The notes beneath the pieces were generated by a model that had not been told where the DNA came from, did no database searches, and worked only from the letters and a program-made list of their open reading frames with translations. This document shows, piece after piece, positions 7,804-13,706 of a stretch of 13,706 nucleotides of DNA (position 1 is its first letter; each line of letters opens with the position of its first letter). The DNA lies in NCBI RefSeq assembly GCF_002385225.1, contig NZ_DGDC01000018.1, forward strand, positions 1-13,706. The letters are read 5' to 3'. The position numbers and the translations under genes were made by a program. Source of the stretch: Psychrobacter sp. UBA3962 (GTDB lineage Bacteria > Pseudomonadota > Gammaproteobacteria > Pseudomonadales > Moraxellaceae).

Positions 7804-8667
7804 CTAATTCAAATTTCTATACTTTACTCTTTCAGCGTTTGCTAGCCACATTAAAGGAGCAACAATTAAGGTTCCTCCAACCAGCAAGCTTAAATTTGGC
7901 ACTTCATTAAACCATATAATGCCTACAATTACTGCTACTAGTAATCCGGAATACTCAGCACTAGAAACTTTGTGAGCTTCGATGCTTTTGTATACTTCTA
8001 CACATATTCCGGCATAAACTAAAATAAAAACATTTGATAGAGCTGCTATAGTAAGCGATTCCCAGCTAAACGGGCTGTTTTCCCATAAAGCTAATACTAA
8101 GGCAGCAGGTATTCCTACTAAATTAGTCAATAATAAAGTTTGATAAACGGTATGGTTTTGAGGTAGTTTTCTTACTAAAAGATTATTTATAGCAATTGTG
8201 GCCGCTACTAAAAGCGCAAATATTGCGCCTATGTTGATTTGCTTAGGTTGGACAATAATCAAAATGCCAATAAAACCCAGAATAGATACAATAATCGTTG
8301 AAGGGCTTAAGTTATCCCTATATAACAAAAAACCTATTGGTAACATAAGAAGCGGGGCTGCGTAAAAAATAGCATTTGCAGTCGCCAGGGGGAGGGATTG
8401 AAGGGATATTACCATGAATACCACACCAATTAACCAAATATGACTGCGAACAAAATGCCATTTTATCTCATTAAGCAATTTCTGTTTTTTGTTAATCAAA
8501 GAAAGTGGTAAAAGCATAGCAACAGCGGTCAACTGCCGAAAAAGAATAAATTGATATAACGCTGTTTCAGCTGGCAAGTCTTTTATTAGTGCATCTGAAA
8601 ATACTGCAAAAATATTTCCCACTACTAAAAGGGTCATACCTAATGCTACGCTGATTTTTGGCATCAT
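7804..8667 (-). CDS. EamA/DMT-superfamily inner-membrane transporter
   Basis: A 287-residue, very hydrophobic protein with about ten membrane segments arranged as two repeats of five, the usual size and layout of EamA-type (drug/metabolite transporter) proteins. Typical features are SLPLATANAIFYAAPLLMLP near the middle of repeat one, IGILIIVQPKQ at its end, and AEYSGLLVAVIVGIIWFNEVP in repeat two. Such proteins move small metabolites across the inner membrane; the substrate cannot be told here. Two ATGs are adjacent at 8667 and 8664; the second has AGGAG five bases upstream and is the likelier start. A terminator hairpin ends only 24 bases upstream, so the gene needs read-through, or a promoter upstream of or inside that hairpin. 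It lies between phage genes and the integrase and is probably cargo of the element. Confidence 0.85.
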   Translation of the reverse strand: MMPKISVALGMTLLVVGNIFAVFSDALIKDLPAETALYQFILFRQLTAVAMLLPLSLINKKQKLLNEIKWHFVRSHIWLIGVVFMVISLQSLPLATANAIFYAAPLLMLPIGFLLYRDNLSPSTIIVSILGFIGILIIVQPKQINIGAIFALLVAATIAINNLLVRKLPQNHTVYQTLLLTNLVGIPAALVLALWENSPFSWESLTIAALSNVFILVYAGICVEVYKSIEAHKVSSAEYSGLLVAVIVGIIWFNEVPNLSLLVGGTLIVAPLMWLANAERVKYRNLN

Positions 8668-8683
8668 CGCTCCTATTGCGTTT

Positions 8684-8718
8684 ACAAAAAGCCCTTCTAG
8701 GTGAACCTAGAAGGGCTT
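8684..8718 (-). terminator. Rho-independent terminator after the small membrane protein, just before the transporter gene
   Basis: A perfect 13-pair stem (8689-8701 with 8706-8718) with a four-base loop is followed on the minus strand by TTTTTG (complement of 8684-8688). It ends the pliG/small-membrane-protein unit and lies 24 bases upstream of the transporter start, so it may also act as an attenuator for that gene. Confidence 0.88.
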
Positions 8719-8754
8719 AGTTATACTTATATGATGAGATTTAGATCATAAATA

Positions 8755-8973
8755 TTAAAGACCGGTGATTCGTTTAATGAAGTTATGAGCCAAAGGTAAT
8801 GCGATTACTTGTAAGATAGGAGCAATAATAATCGACTCAATTAAGACTACAGTCGGTAGAGTGAAATCTTTAATATAAGGATCAAGGACTATTGATACGA
8901 TTAATAGGCTTGGATATAAAGCCACCATCCCTATAAGAGATAATATGAAGAACCCTTTGACTCTATGGTTCAT
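8755..8973 (-). CDS. Small two-span membrane protein, function unknown
   Basis: A 72-residue protein with a short basic N-terminus (MNHRVKG) and two predicted membrane segments, about 8-30 and 40-64, ending in a basic tail (HNFIKRITGL). The N-terminal charge suggests both ends face the cytoplasm. It starts 30 bases after the pliG stop on the same strand, with GAGG eleven bases before the ATG, a rather long spacing, and is followed by a strong terminator. It is therefore probably co-transcribed with the lysozyme inhibitor. I do not recognise a family. A role in the envelope together with the inhibitor is only suggested by the shared operon. Confidence 0.6.
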   Translation of the reverse strand: MNHRVKGFFILSLIGMVALYPSLLIVSIVLDPYIKDFTLPTVVLIESIIIAPILQVIALPLAHNFIKRITGL

Positions 8974-9003
8974 AATTTAGCTATCCTCTTTACCTCTATA
9001 ATA

Positions 9004-9414
9004 TTAATGTATAGATATTTTAAGATTGTACTTTGGAGTCTTGCCTAGTCTAGCCTGAGAGCGAGGCTGAAGCACCCGAAGCTCGTATTCTCCTGAATGA
9101 GGAAGAGTGTAATTACCTTTAGCGTCTAATTCTGGAGAATATTGACCCATATACACTGAGTCTTTTAGCTTATTATGAAACAAATACGCCTCTACATTTC
9201 CACCATCTATTTTAACTTTTAATTTTTGACCTTTATTTGCTATAAAATGATATGAATAATACTGGTAGCCTATAATTTGGCCTGTATAACTAGAGGATGT
9301 CGTTCCCTTAGCGAATCTTACTTCGATTGGCTTAGCCTCATTACATGCCATGGCATACGAACTGCTTGCTAATAAAGCTACAGAAGTTAACAGGGTAGGA
9401 ATTAAGTTTTTCAT
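9004..9414 (-). CDS. pliG: Periplasmic inhibitor of goose-type lysozyme (PliG family)
   Basis: A 136-residue protein with a clear signal peptide: basic start (MKN), hydrophobic core about 4-20, and cleavage probably after SYAMA near residue 23. The mature part is beta-rich. The C-terminal motif SPELDAKGNYTLPHSGEYEL, followed by RVLQPRSQARLGKTPKYNLKI, agrees closely with what I recall of E. coli PliG (YcgK: SPELD..G.Y.LP.SG.YELRVLQ.R..AR..KT.KYN). The earlier FRKG/YSG and YSYHFIANKGQKLKV-like stretches also fit. PliG proteins bind and block goose-type lysozymes of animal hosts in the periplasm. AGAGG lies five bases before the ATG. It leads a two-gene unit with the small membrane protein downstream. 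It belongs to the cargo between the phage genes and the integrase. The family call is strong; inhibition of a specific lysozyme is inferred. Confidence 0.82.
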   Translation of the reverse strand: MKNLIPTLLTSVALLASSSYAMACNEAKPIEVRFAKGTTSSSYTGQIIGYQYYSYHFIANKGQKLKVKIDGGNVEAYLFHNKLKDSVYMGQYSPELDAKGNYTLPHSGEYELRVLQPRSQARLGKTPKYNLKISIH

Positions 9415-9688
9415 GCATACCTCTATTGTTTGCTATATGAAACACCCACTAATAGCTAGCCAAGCCTTTACCTATATATTAGAGTTAAGATCAGACTTTA
9501 AAGGCAGTACCCATTCTCTAAGACCTTTGGTCATGTTTGACAATCTCGCGGGTATAGCCCTCTCGATTTAGCTACGAGAGGAAGTAGACATATAATATCA
9601 CATTAAGAAACACAAAATATACATAAATATACTTAAAGCCACTAATTTTTTTAGAAAAATTGGTTAATAACTATGAGGGTTATTTCAC
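9415..9688. other. Intergenic region between divergent pliG and the 67-residue gene
   Basis: This 274-base AT-rich stretch carries the start regions of two divergent genes. It holds the pliG ribosome-binding site next to 9415, a TTGACA at 9537-9542 without a matching -10 element, an inverted repeat at 9559-9581, a TATAAT at 9591-9596, and a weak A/T hairpin at 9644-9661. No convincing gene was found. A 44-codon frame from ATG at 9437 lacks a ribosome-binding site. Confidence 0.6.
9568..9596 (+). promoter_or_regulatory. Candidate promoter for the 67-residue gene with overlapping inverted repeat
   Basis: A perfect -10 element (TATAAT, 9591-9596) lies 17 bases after TTAGCT (9568-9573), a 3-of-6 -35 match. 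A perfect inverted repeat, CCTCTCG at 9559-9565 and CGAGAGG at 9575-9581 with a nine-base centre, spans the -35 element and could be an operator. The transcript would have a leader of about 85 bases before the GTG at 9689. Confidence 0.35.
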
Positions 9689-9892
9689 GTGAATGTTAAA
9701 TTTTTTCTGGCTCTACTATTCATGTTTGTGATAGGTGGATATTTGGGTTTTAAAACGCATGAAATCTATTACGATGATATTTGTTTGGATATGGGTGGAG
9801 GCAAAAATCCAGGGAATCATCCTATTTGCGTTATCTCCAACGAGCCGTCTATGAATTACCCACCAGCTATAGAGAGGGTGGGTAGTGCATGA
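9689..9892 (+). CDS. Small exported or membrane-anchored protein, unknown function
   Basis: A 67-residue protein starting at GTG 9689, supported by GAGGG at 9675-9679, nine bases upstream; no in-frame ATG fits better. Residues 1-20 (MNVKFFLALLFMFVIGGYLG) are a signal peptide or single N-terminal membrane anchor. The rest should face the periplasm and contains two cysteines (in ICLDMGGG and HPICVIS) that could form a disulphide, around a Gly/Asn/Pro-rich stretch GGGKNPGNHPICV. Small proteins with this pattern seem familiar from Moraxellaceae prophages, but I cannot name a family. It is transcribed towards the integrase and ends 11 bases from its 3' end, so the two genes converge. Confidence 0.6.
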   Translation: MNVKFFLALLFMFVIGGYLGFKTHEIYYDDICLDMGGGKNPGNHPICVISNEPSMNYPPAIERVGSA

Positions 9893-9903
9893 ACAATTGT
9901 AGC

Positions 9904-11181
9904 TTATATGAGTTTTGCTATAACTTCATCTTGAGTCATTTCAGCTTGCTTGCAATACAGTTTCTCAATCTGATTTAAAGCCGTTCTAAGCTGCTTCTGT
10001 GACACTTGCACGTACTGCAATGTCACATCATCGGTTGCCTTGGTCTCACGATGATTCAACAGTCTTTTAAGGACTGGGTAGTTGATGTTCAAGCTGTTGG
10101 CCACGGTGCCAAACGTGCGCCTTAAATCGTGGGGTGTGATATACATGCCATTTAACTCACCAATGCGTTTGTAGCTACGGGTTAAGTCAGTTATAGGTCC
10201 GTCAGTATTGCTTTGACTACTTGGGAAAACCCAGCGACTACCATCACTTAACCTCTTGCGTTCTTTGAGTAATGCTGCAAGTATTTTACCTAGTGGCATG
10301 TCATAATCTGATCCGTTTTTTGTATCTCTAAATACGATATAACCGTTATCAAGATCAACGTCGGACCACTCAAGATTTTGACCTTCATTAAGTCTCACGC
10401 CAGTTAGCATAAACATTAGCATAAGATCGCGAGCATTATTACTATGTGGTGCTTGCATGTGCGAGCTGCGATCGGTGTATTTTAGTAATGTCTTAAAGAA
10501 CTGGCCTAGATTTTCTTCTGCTACGTGCCTGGTACGTGGTTTTATATTATTCCAGTCCTTTTTGGCATTAAGTATCTTGATAGGCTGTTCTTTGATTATG
10601 AAGTCTTCATTCTCGTCTAAGAAACTATCTCTACAATAATTCCAAACTGATCTTAATGCTCTCATAGTCGCATTGGCTTGAGCCTTGCTATTGGCACTTA
10701 TTTCTTTATGTTTTTTGCTGATCATGGCCTTGGTTATATCGTTAAGTGGCTTATCAAGCCAGTCACTAAGCTTACCTAATATCTGTCGGTCATAGGTTCT
10801 TATAGTTCCATCTGAAAGCTCTGATTTCATTTCTTTAAAATAATTATAAGCCTCTAGCAAAGTAGGTACTTGTGGTGCCTTGCTCTCTTCATCTTCAATC
10901 TCTGGTAGCTGATGCAATCCCTCGTAAGGTTGTAATCCTTGTCTGATATTTACCATCATTGCAGTTGCTTTTTCACGTGCGGCTGTTAGAGTAGTCATGT
11001 GAACTTCATCAACTAGCGTGCGGTACATTTTTTTGTTAATGCGTCTGTTTAAAATATAACGCTTGCTCTTAGTGCCAACGTATAATGCAAAACCCGTCAA
11101 AGCTTCATCAGGGTATATCTTATAACCACTTTCAGTAAGTGGTAGATCATCAATAAACTTCTTCGTTAGCTTAACTTTCAT
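9904..11181 (-). CDS. Tyrosine-recombinase integrase with N-terminal DUF4102-type arm-binding domain
   Basis: A 425-residue site-specific recombinase of the P4/tRNA-island type. Residues about 1-88 match the DUF4102 arm-DNA-binding domain (KLTKKFIDDLP, SGYKIYPDEALTGFALYVG). A SAM-like core-binding domain follows at about 105-205. The catalytic domain, about 215-405, has all expected residues: R263 (TGVRLNEGQNLEW), K288 (DTKNGSDYDMPL), H351 and R354 (PHDLRRTFGT), H377 (LLNHRETK) and the nucleophile Y390 (TLQYVQVS). The protein is thus complete and probably active. The ATG has GAGG seven bases upstream. The gene starts 170 bases from the 3' end of a tRNA gene and reads away from it, the standard layout for integration at that tRNA, so the element should extend to the left. 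Confidence 0.95.
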   Translation of the reverse strand: MKVKLTKKFIDDLPLTESGYKIYPDEALTGFALYVGTKSKRYILNRRINKKMYRTLVDEVHMTTLTAAREKATAMMVNIRQGLQPYEGLHQLPEIEDEESKAPQVPTLLEAYNYFKEMKSELSDGTIRTYDRQILGKLSDWLDKPLNDITKAMISKKHKEISANSKAQANATMRALRSVWNYCRDSFLDENEDFIIKEQPIKILNAKKDWNNIKPRTRHVAEENLGQFFKTLLKYTDRSSHMQAPHSNNARDLMLMFMLTGVRLNEGQNLEWSDVDLDNGYIVFRDTKNGSDYDMPLGKILAALLKERKRLSDGSRWVFPSSQSNTDGPITDLTRSYKRIGELNGMYITPHDLRRTFGTVANSLNINYPVLKRLLNHRETKATDDVTLQYVQVSQKQLRTALNQIEKLYCKQAEMTQDEVIAKLI

Positions 11182-11195
11182 AGCCTTACCTCAAG

Positions 11196-11213
11196 ACAAC
11201 AATTAACAACAAT
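11196..11213. repeat. Two direct repeats of ACAACAAT, 10-bp period
   Basis: ACAACAAT occurs at 11196-11203 and 11206-11213, exactly one helical turn apart, 15-32 bases upstream of the integrase ATG. The spacing suggests cooperative protein binding, for example by the integrase arm domain, an excisionase or a repressor. No known site matches. Confidence 0.5.
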
Positions 11214-11231
11214 GCTATATAGCATATAGCA
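11213..11231. repeat. Perfect 8-bp inverted repeat upstream of the integrase
   Basis: TGCTATAT at 11213-11220 and its complement ATATAGCA at 11224-11231 flank three bases. A 19-bp palindrome in a likely leader or promoter region fits a dimeric regulator operator. It shares one base with the second ACAACAAT repeat. Confidence 0.5.
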
Positions 11232-11246
11232 CGAGTTAGCTTAATT

Positions 11247-11272
11247 AAAGTACATAAAAAGTATATAAAGTA
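11247..11272. repeat. Three AAAGTA direct repeats overlapping the candidate integrase promoter
   Basis: AAAGTA lies at 11247-11252, 11258-11263 and 11267-11272, with start-to-start spacing of 11 and 9 bases, near helical phasing. Two copies overlap or flank a possible -10 element for the integrase. Arm-type integrase sites or repressor sites are possible; the sequence is AT-rich, so chance must be considered. Confidence 0.35.
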
Positions 11273-11287
11273 TTAAATTGATGATAA
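11260..11287 (-). promoter_or_regulatory. Candidate integrase promoter
   Basis: Read on the minus strand, TTATCA (complement of 11282-11287, 4 of 6 matches to -35) is followed after 16 bases by TATACT (complement of 11260-11265, 5 of 6 matches to -10). The transcript would carry a leader of about 70 bases containing the inverted repeat and ACAACAAT repeats before the integrase ATG. Confidence 0.3.
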
Positions 11288-11310
11288 GAGCTACTTTTTC
11301 TTTGAGCATT

Positions 11311-11345
11311 AAAAAACCCTTACAACCGTTAAGTTGTAAGGGTTT
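11311..11345 (-). terminator. Rho-independent terminator of the tRNA gene
   Basis: A perfect 13-pair stem (11314-11326 with 11333-11345) with a six-base loop is extended by T residues on the minus strand, six T in a row counting the stem end. It lies six bases after the tRNA 3' end. If integration occurred at the tRNA, this terminator sits on the element side and may have come with it. Confidence 0.85.
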
Positions 11346-11350
11346 GAAGT

Positions 11351-11390
11351 TGGTGGGCCCAGTAGGACTTGAACCTACGACCAAAGGATT
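11351..11390. other. Probable integration (att) site at the tRNA 3' end
   Basis: The 3' half of the tRNA faces the integrase, whose start is 170 bases away. DUF4102-type integrases typically recombine at tRNA 3' ends and leave the tRNA intact. The exact core cannot be set because the other att copy is outside the window; no second copy of the tRNA 3' sequence was seen to the left within it. Confidence 0.45.
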
Positions 11391-11427
11391 ATGAGTCCTC
11401 TGCTCTAACCAACTGAGCTATGAGCCC
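11351..11427 (-). tRNA. tRNA with CAU anticodon, probably tRNA-Ile2 (or elongator tRNA-Met)
   Basis: The minus strand folds into a full 77-base cloverleaf: acceptor stem 7 bp (GGGCTCA with TGGGCCC, one G-U pair), D stem GCTC/GAGC, anticodon stem GAGGA/TCCTT, T stem GTAGG/CCTAC around TTCAAGT, and an encoded CCA end at 11351-11353. The anticodon is CAU at 11391-11393 in loop CTCATAA. The variable region TTGGTC and the T-loop context TTCAAGT resemble tRNA-Ile2, whose C34 is modified to lysidine, more than tRNA-Met; this choice is moderate. The initiator tRNA is excluded by the fully paired first position and lack of its anticodon-stem GGG run. Confidence 0.93.
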
Positions 11428-11462
11428 TAATAACAAGCTGTTTAATCAGCTTTATTAGACGC

Positions 11463-11493
11463 ATTATATTACCTGAAAATTATAAATTTGCAA
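11463..11493 (-). promoter_or_regulatory. tRNA promoter with GC-rich discriminator
   Basis: On the minus strand TTGCAA (11488-11493) is followed after 19 bases, a long spacing, by a perfect TATAAT (complement of 11463-11468) and then GCGTC. A GC-rich discriminator after the -10 is typical of stringently controlled stable-RNA promoters. The tRNA would start 35 bases after the -10. Confidence 0.6.
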
Positions 11494-11522
11494 GCGTAAC
11501 CCGCTAATTTATGGCAGTTTTT

Positions 11523-12770
11523 TTATTTTAGTTGAGCAATGGCCTTCACTCTAGCTTCATGTATGGCCTCACCAATGGCGCTACCTTTTAAACTATCATC
11601 TACTTCATTAATAGTGATGGCCTTAAAGGCTTTAACATACTTGCTAAATTGAAGCTGCTGATAGCTCAGTTCAACCAGCTTATGTACCTGTAACAGCTCA
11701 CCAAATTCAACCTCGCTTTTATCCGCTTTGGTAATGTTAATAAGCTTGGCAATATCCTCTGCGTTAAGCTGAGCGTAGTGAGTTAAATATGGAAAACAAG
11801 TTATATAGGCCTGAGTGAATTGGCCAATTTTCTTTGGTACTTTTAATAACTGTGCCAAAACTTTTGATTGATCAAGCCAAGACTGACAACTTTCCAAGTT
11901 TTTAGTATTAGTATCAATATTATTAATACTATCAAGATCCTGTGTTAACTCAGCCGAATCTGTCAGTTGTGGCATAGCCTCTGCTGAGAAAGCTAGCATT
12001 AAAATAGCCCAACGCTGAGCTAAGTTAAGGTTTTGCTGTCCTGCTACCTGCAAAGCATTAAATACCAAGTCTTTCATCAGCGTACTAGACAATGTCTGAG
12101 CCAAGTTAGGCATGACATAGGGTAGGGAGCCAACATTCATTAGACAGTCAATATAAGCTTGAGGTGAGTTTTGCAGTAGTGCCCGACTGGTCTCCTGCCA
12201 CACTCGCTCAGCGGTTAAATGTTTAAGCTCGTTGCTGTCATTTATGTCGCCAATCAAGGCAATGGTCTCAGGCGCAATAATAAAGTTGTGCTCAATATTA
12301 GGGTCATAAAATCTACCATAAAAACGAGCAATTCTTAATACCCGAAGTGGGTCTTCACTAAAAGCTTCAGAGACATGGCGCAAGACTTTGTCTTTGATGT
12401 CTTGTTGACCATTATAAGGGTCAATGACCTCTCCAGTGATCGGAGTATCATCCATCAATCCTCTGACTTCTATTGCCATAGCGTTGATTGTCAAATCACG
12501 ACGCAATAAGTCTTCCTCAATAGTCACTTCGGGTGAGGCATATACCTCAAAGCCTTTATAGCCTTTACCTGATTTACGTTCAGTACGGGCTAAAGCGTAT
12601 TCCTCTTTGGTCTTAGGATGTAAAAATACTGGGAAATCTTCACCCACTTGTATAAAGCCCGCTTGCAGCATCTGTTCAGGAGTAGCCCCAACCACCACGA
12701 AGTCTTTATCTGTGTAAGCTCGGTTAAGCAGCTTATCGCGCACTGCGCCACCAACAATATATACTTGCAT
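11523..12770 (-). CDS. cca: CCA-adding tRNA nucleotidyltransferase
   Basis: A 415-residue class II CCA-adding enzyme, which builds or repairs the CCA 3' end of tRNAs using CTP and ATP without a template. Key motifs are present: VGGAVRD at 6-12, the metal-binding Asp pair D21 and D23 in DKDFVVVG, RRDLTINAMA at 90-99, DPYNGQQDI near 117-125, and the nucleotide-selecting EDPLRVLRIARFYGR at 139-153. The C-terminal half is helical and lacks the HD phosphohydrolase motifs of E. coli Cca, as in the shorter-function gamma-proteobacterial type. AAGGA lies upstream of the ATG with good spacing. The gene is a normal chromosomal one, outside the element; the tRNA downstream on the same strand already encodes CCA, so here the enzyme would act in repair. 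Confidence 0.93.
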   Translation of the reverse strand: MQVYIVGGAVRDKLLNRAYTDKDFVVVGATPEQMLQAGFIQVGEDFPVFLHPKTKEEYALARTERKSGKGYKGFEVYASPEVTIEEDLLRRDLTINAMAIEVRGLMDDTPITGEVIDPYNGQQDIKDKVLRHVSEAFSEDPLRVLRIARFYGRFYDPNIEHNFIIAPETIALIGDINDSNELKHLTAERVWQETSRALLQNSPQAYIDCLMNVGSLPYVMPNLAQTLSSTLMKDLVFNALQVAGQQNLNLAQRWAILMLAFSAEAMPQLTDSAELTQDLDSINNIDTNTKNLESCQSWLDQSKVLAQLLKVPKKIGQFTQAYITCFPYLTHYAQLNAEDIAKLINITKADKSEVEFGELLQVHKLVELSYQQLQFSKYVKAFKAITINEVDDSLKGSAIGEAIHEARVKAIAQLK

Positions 12771-13043
12771 AAAATTCCTTACCCTGTTTTTTGTAATTAT
12801 GAAGCGCTTAATACGTTTAGAAGAGAAAGTATTGTAAATCCACAGTGTTTAAATGACCGGCTTAGTCAATAAATCCTTAAATATAAATCTTTACAATTGA
12901 TTATAATATCAAGCTTTTAAGTGATTTAACTACATTACTATAGTTTCTAACGAAGTTATTTATCTGCCTATTATTAATTCAATTACCATCGCCAAGCTAG
13001 CAGTCACAATTTTTATCAGTGAGTCATAGCGGAGTTCTATCAA
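12771..13043. other. Intergenic region between divergent cca and the BLUF gene
   Basis: A 273-base AT-rich region with no credible ORF. It holds the cca ribosome-binding site at its left edge, a TATAAT at 12902-12907 inside TTGAT...ATCAA arms (12897-12912) that may be the -10 of the plus-strand gene but has no good -35, and GGAG at 13031-13034 before the BLUF start. No terminator, RNA gene or repeat array was seen. Confidence 0.5.
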
Positions 13044-13706
13044 ATGATTATTTCAAGTTATAACCACTTAAAAAAAGCTTTAGATAATTTCGAAGATGAG
13101 GCCTTAATTAGATTGGTCTATGTCAGCAATATTAGCAAAAAAAGTAAATTAGATCCCTCACTGTTCGAACATATCCGTAGTCATGCAGAGGACTATAACC
13201 AAAAAAATAATATTAAAGGGATGCTTTGTAATAACCAGACCTATTTTCTACAGTGTTTAGAAGGGACTAAGCAAGCGCTACTGCCTCTGATGGATAATAT
13301 TTTCCAGGATGACAGGCATAGTAAAATTAAAGTAACGTTGCTTAAGCCTATTGAACACTATAGTTTTGATGATTGGCGTATGCGTAGTCTTAACCTAGAT
13401 GATAGGCTCTGGCTTAAAGATTCTCTTCAAGCCAACTCTCCTGAATTGCGAAAGTTTATACCCTTTAAGCCTTTAGACTGGTCGGAATGGTTTATGGAGT
13501 ATTTTCTAGAGACCATGCAGAAGTTTGATAATATTAATCAAAGCTATGATTCCCAGCCTGGTAGCTATAATGTGGTACAAGACTCTAATGGCAATATAAC
13601 AAGCTTGTTTGACTCAACTCTATTACACAGAGTGTTATTAGCCATGGTGGTCATTTTACTGCTGATTATCCTACGCAATAATGCAGTTATACCAATTCTA
13701 AAAAAT
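13044..13706 (+). CDS. BLUF-domain blue-light photoreceptor with C-terminal membrane segment (3' end outside window)
   Basis: The frame is open from ATG 13044 (GGAG nine bases upstream) to the window end, 221 residues with no stop. Residues about 22-115 form a BLUF domain, which binds FAD and senses blue light. The key residues are Y26 (RLVYVSN), N52 (DYNQKNNIKGML), Q70 (FLQCLEG), W111 and M113 (FDDWRMR); the 18- and 41-residue spacings from N52 to Q70 and Q70 to W111 equal those in AppA. Residues 116-190 are an unassigned linker region, and about 196-217 (HRVLLAMVVILLLIILRN) form a membrane segment. No output domain such as EAL is visible before the end. Short BLUF proteins act by binding partners; the C-terminal anchor suggests action at the inner membrane. 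Gene start and family are firm; the total length is unknown. Confidence 0.9.
   Translation, partial: MIISSYNHLKKALDNFEDEALIRLVYVSNISKKSKLDPSLFEHIRSHAEDYNQKNNIKGMLCNNQTYFLQCLEGTKQALLPLMDNIFQDDRHSKIKVTLLKPIEHYSFDDWRMRSLNLDDRLWLKDSLQANSPELRKFIPFKPLDWSEWFMEYFLETMQKFDNINQSYDSQPGSYNVVQDSNGNITSLFDSTLLHRVLLAMVVILLLIILRNNAVIPILKN

Noticed and set aside
9537..9542. Perfect TTGACA as a promoter -35 element
   Set aside because: No -10-like hexamer lies 16-18 bases downstream; the sequence there is the GC-rich arm of an inverted repeat.
9437..9571. A 44-codon plus-strand frame in the pliG upstream region
   Set aside because: No Shine-Dalgarno, residue composition not protein-like in any familiar way, and it overlaps regulatory-looking sequence; its longer version runs antisense through pliG.
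9858..9883. ACCCACC...GGTGGGT hairpin as a terminator of the 67-residue gene
   Set aside because: It is within the coding region and has no T-run after it on either strand.
11523..12770. Missing HD motifs in Cca as a sign of gene damage
   Set aside because: The polymerase motifs are all intact, the length is normal, and HD-less Cca is a known type in gamma-proteobacteria.
1..13706. CRISPR arrays, insertion sequences or large duplicated segments
   Set aside because: No regularly spaced repeats, no transposase-like protein and no long repeats were seen anywhere in the window.

Overview
The window looks like the right-hand end of a prophage, or a phage-derived island, joined to ordinary chromosome in a gamma-proteobacterium. 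Low GC content, the style of the host genes (a CCA-adding enzyme without an HD domain, a BLUF photoreceptor) and the overall protein look suggest Moraxellaceae, most likely Psychrobacter or a close relative. That assignment is inference; no marker gene settles it.

Positions 1-4580 hold a plus-strand phage block. It starts inside the C-terminal part of a large 'polyvalent' protein of the ddrB-ParB type. Next come a tail/baseplate-like protein, an uncharacterised protein probably for tail assembly, a small overlapping ORF, two multi-membrane-span proteins (candidate holin and accessory holin) and a GH19 endolysin. A strong terminator closes this block at 4544-4578. Positions 4600-7781 are a separate unit: a possible 20-codon leader ORF whose stop overlaps the start of a 1018-residue second polyvalent protein, which has an LPD1-type C-terminal region and an HExxH motif, followed by its own terminator. 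Proteins of this class (P1 DdrB and relatives) are thought to enter the new host with phage DNA and to counter its defences.

Positions 7804-9892 look like lysogenic cargo. On the minus strand lie pliG (a periplasmic inhibitor of goose-type lysozyme) and a small membrane protein, then a terminator and a drug/metabolite-family transporter. A short exported protein is encoded on the plus strand. A tyrosine integrase (9904-11181, minus) follows, with a repeat-rich control region upstream of its start. Next to it is a tRNA gene with a CAU anticodon (11351-11427, minus) whose 3' end faces the integrase. This is the usual layout for insertion at the 3' end of a tRNA gene, so the element probably extends left from about 11350 past position 1. 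The other attachment site is not in the window.

From about 11351 to the end the DNA looks like host chromosome: the tRNA with its terminator and promoter, cca (minus), a 273-bp intergenic region, and the start of a BLUF-domain photoreceptor with a C-terminal membrane segment, cut by the window end. The strongest points for follow-up are the lysozyme inhibitor as prophage cargo, the two polyvalent proteins flanking the lysis and tail genes, the leader ORF before the second one, and the structured region upstream of the integrase.
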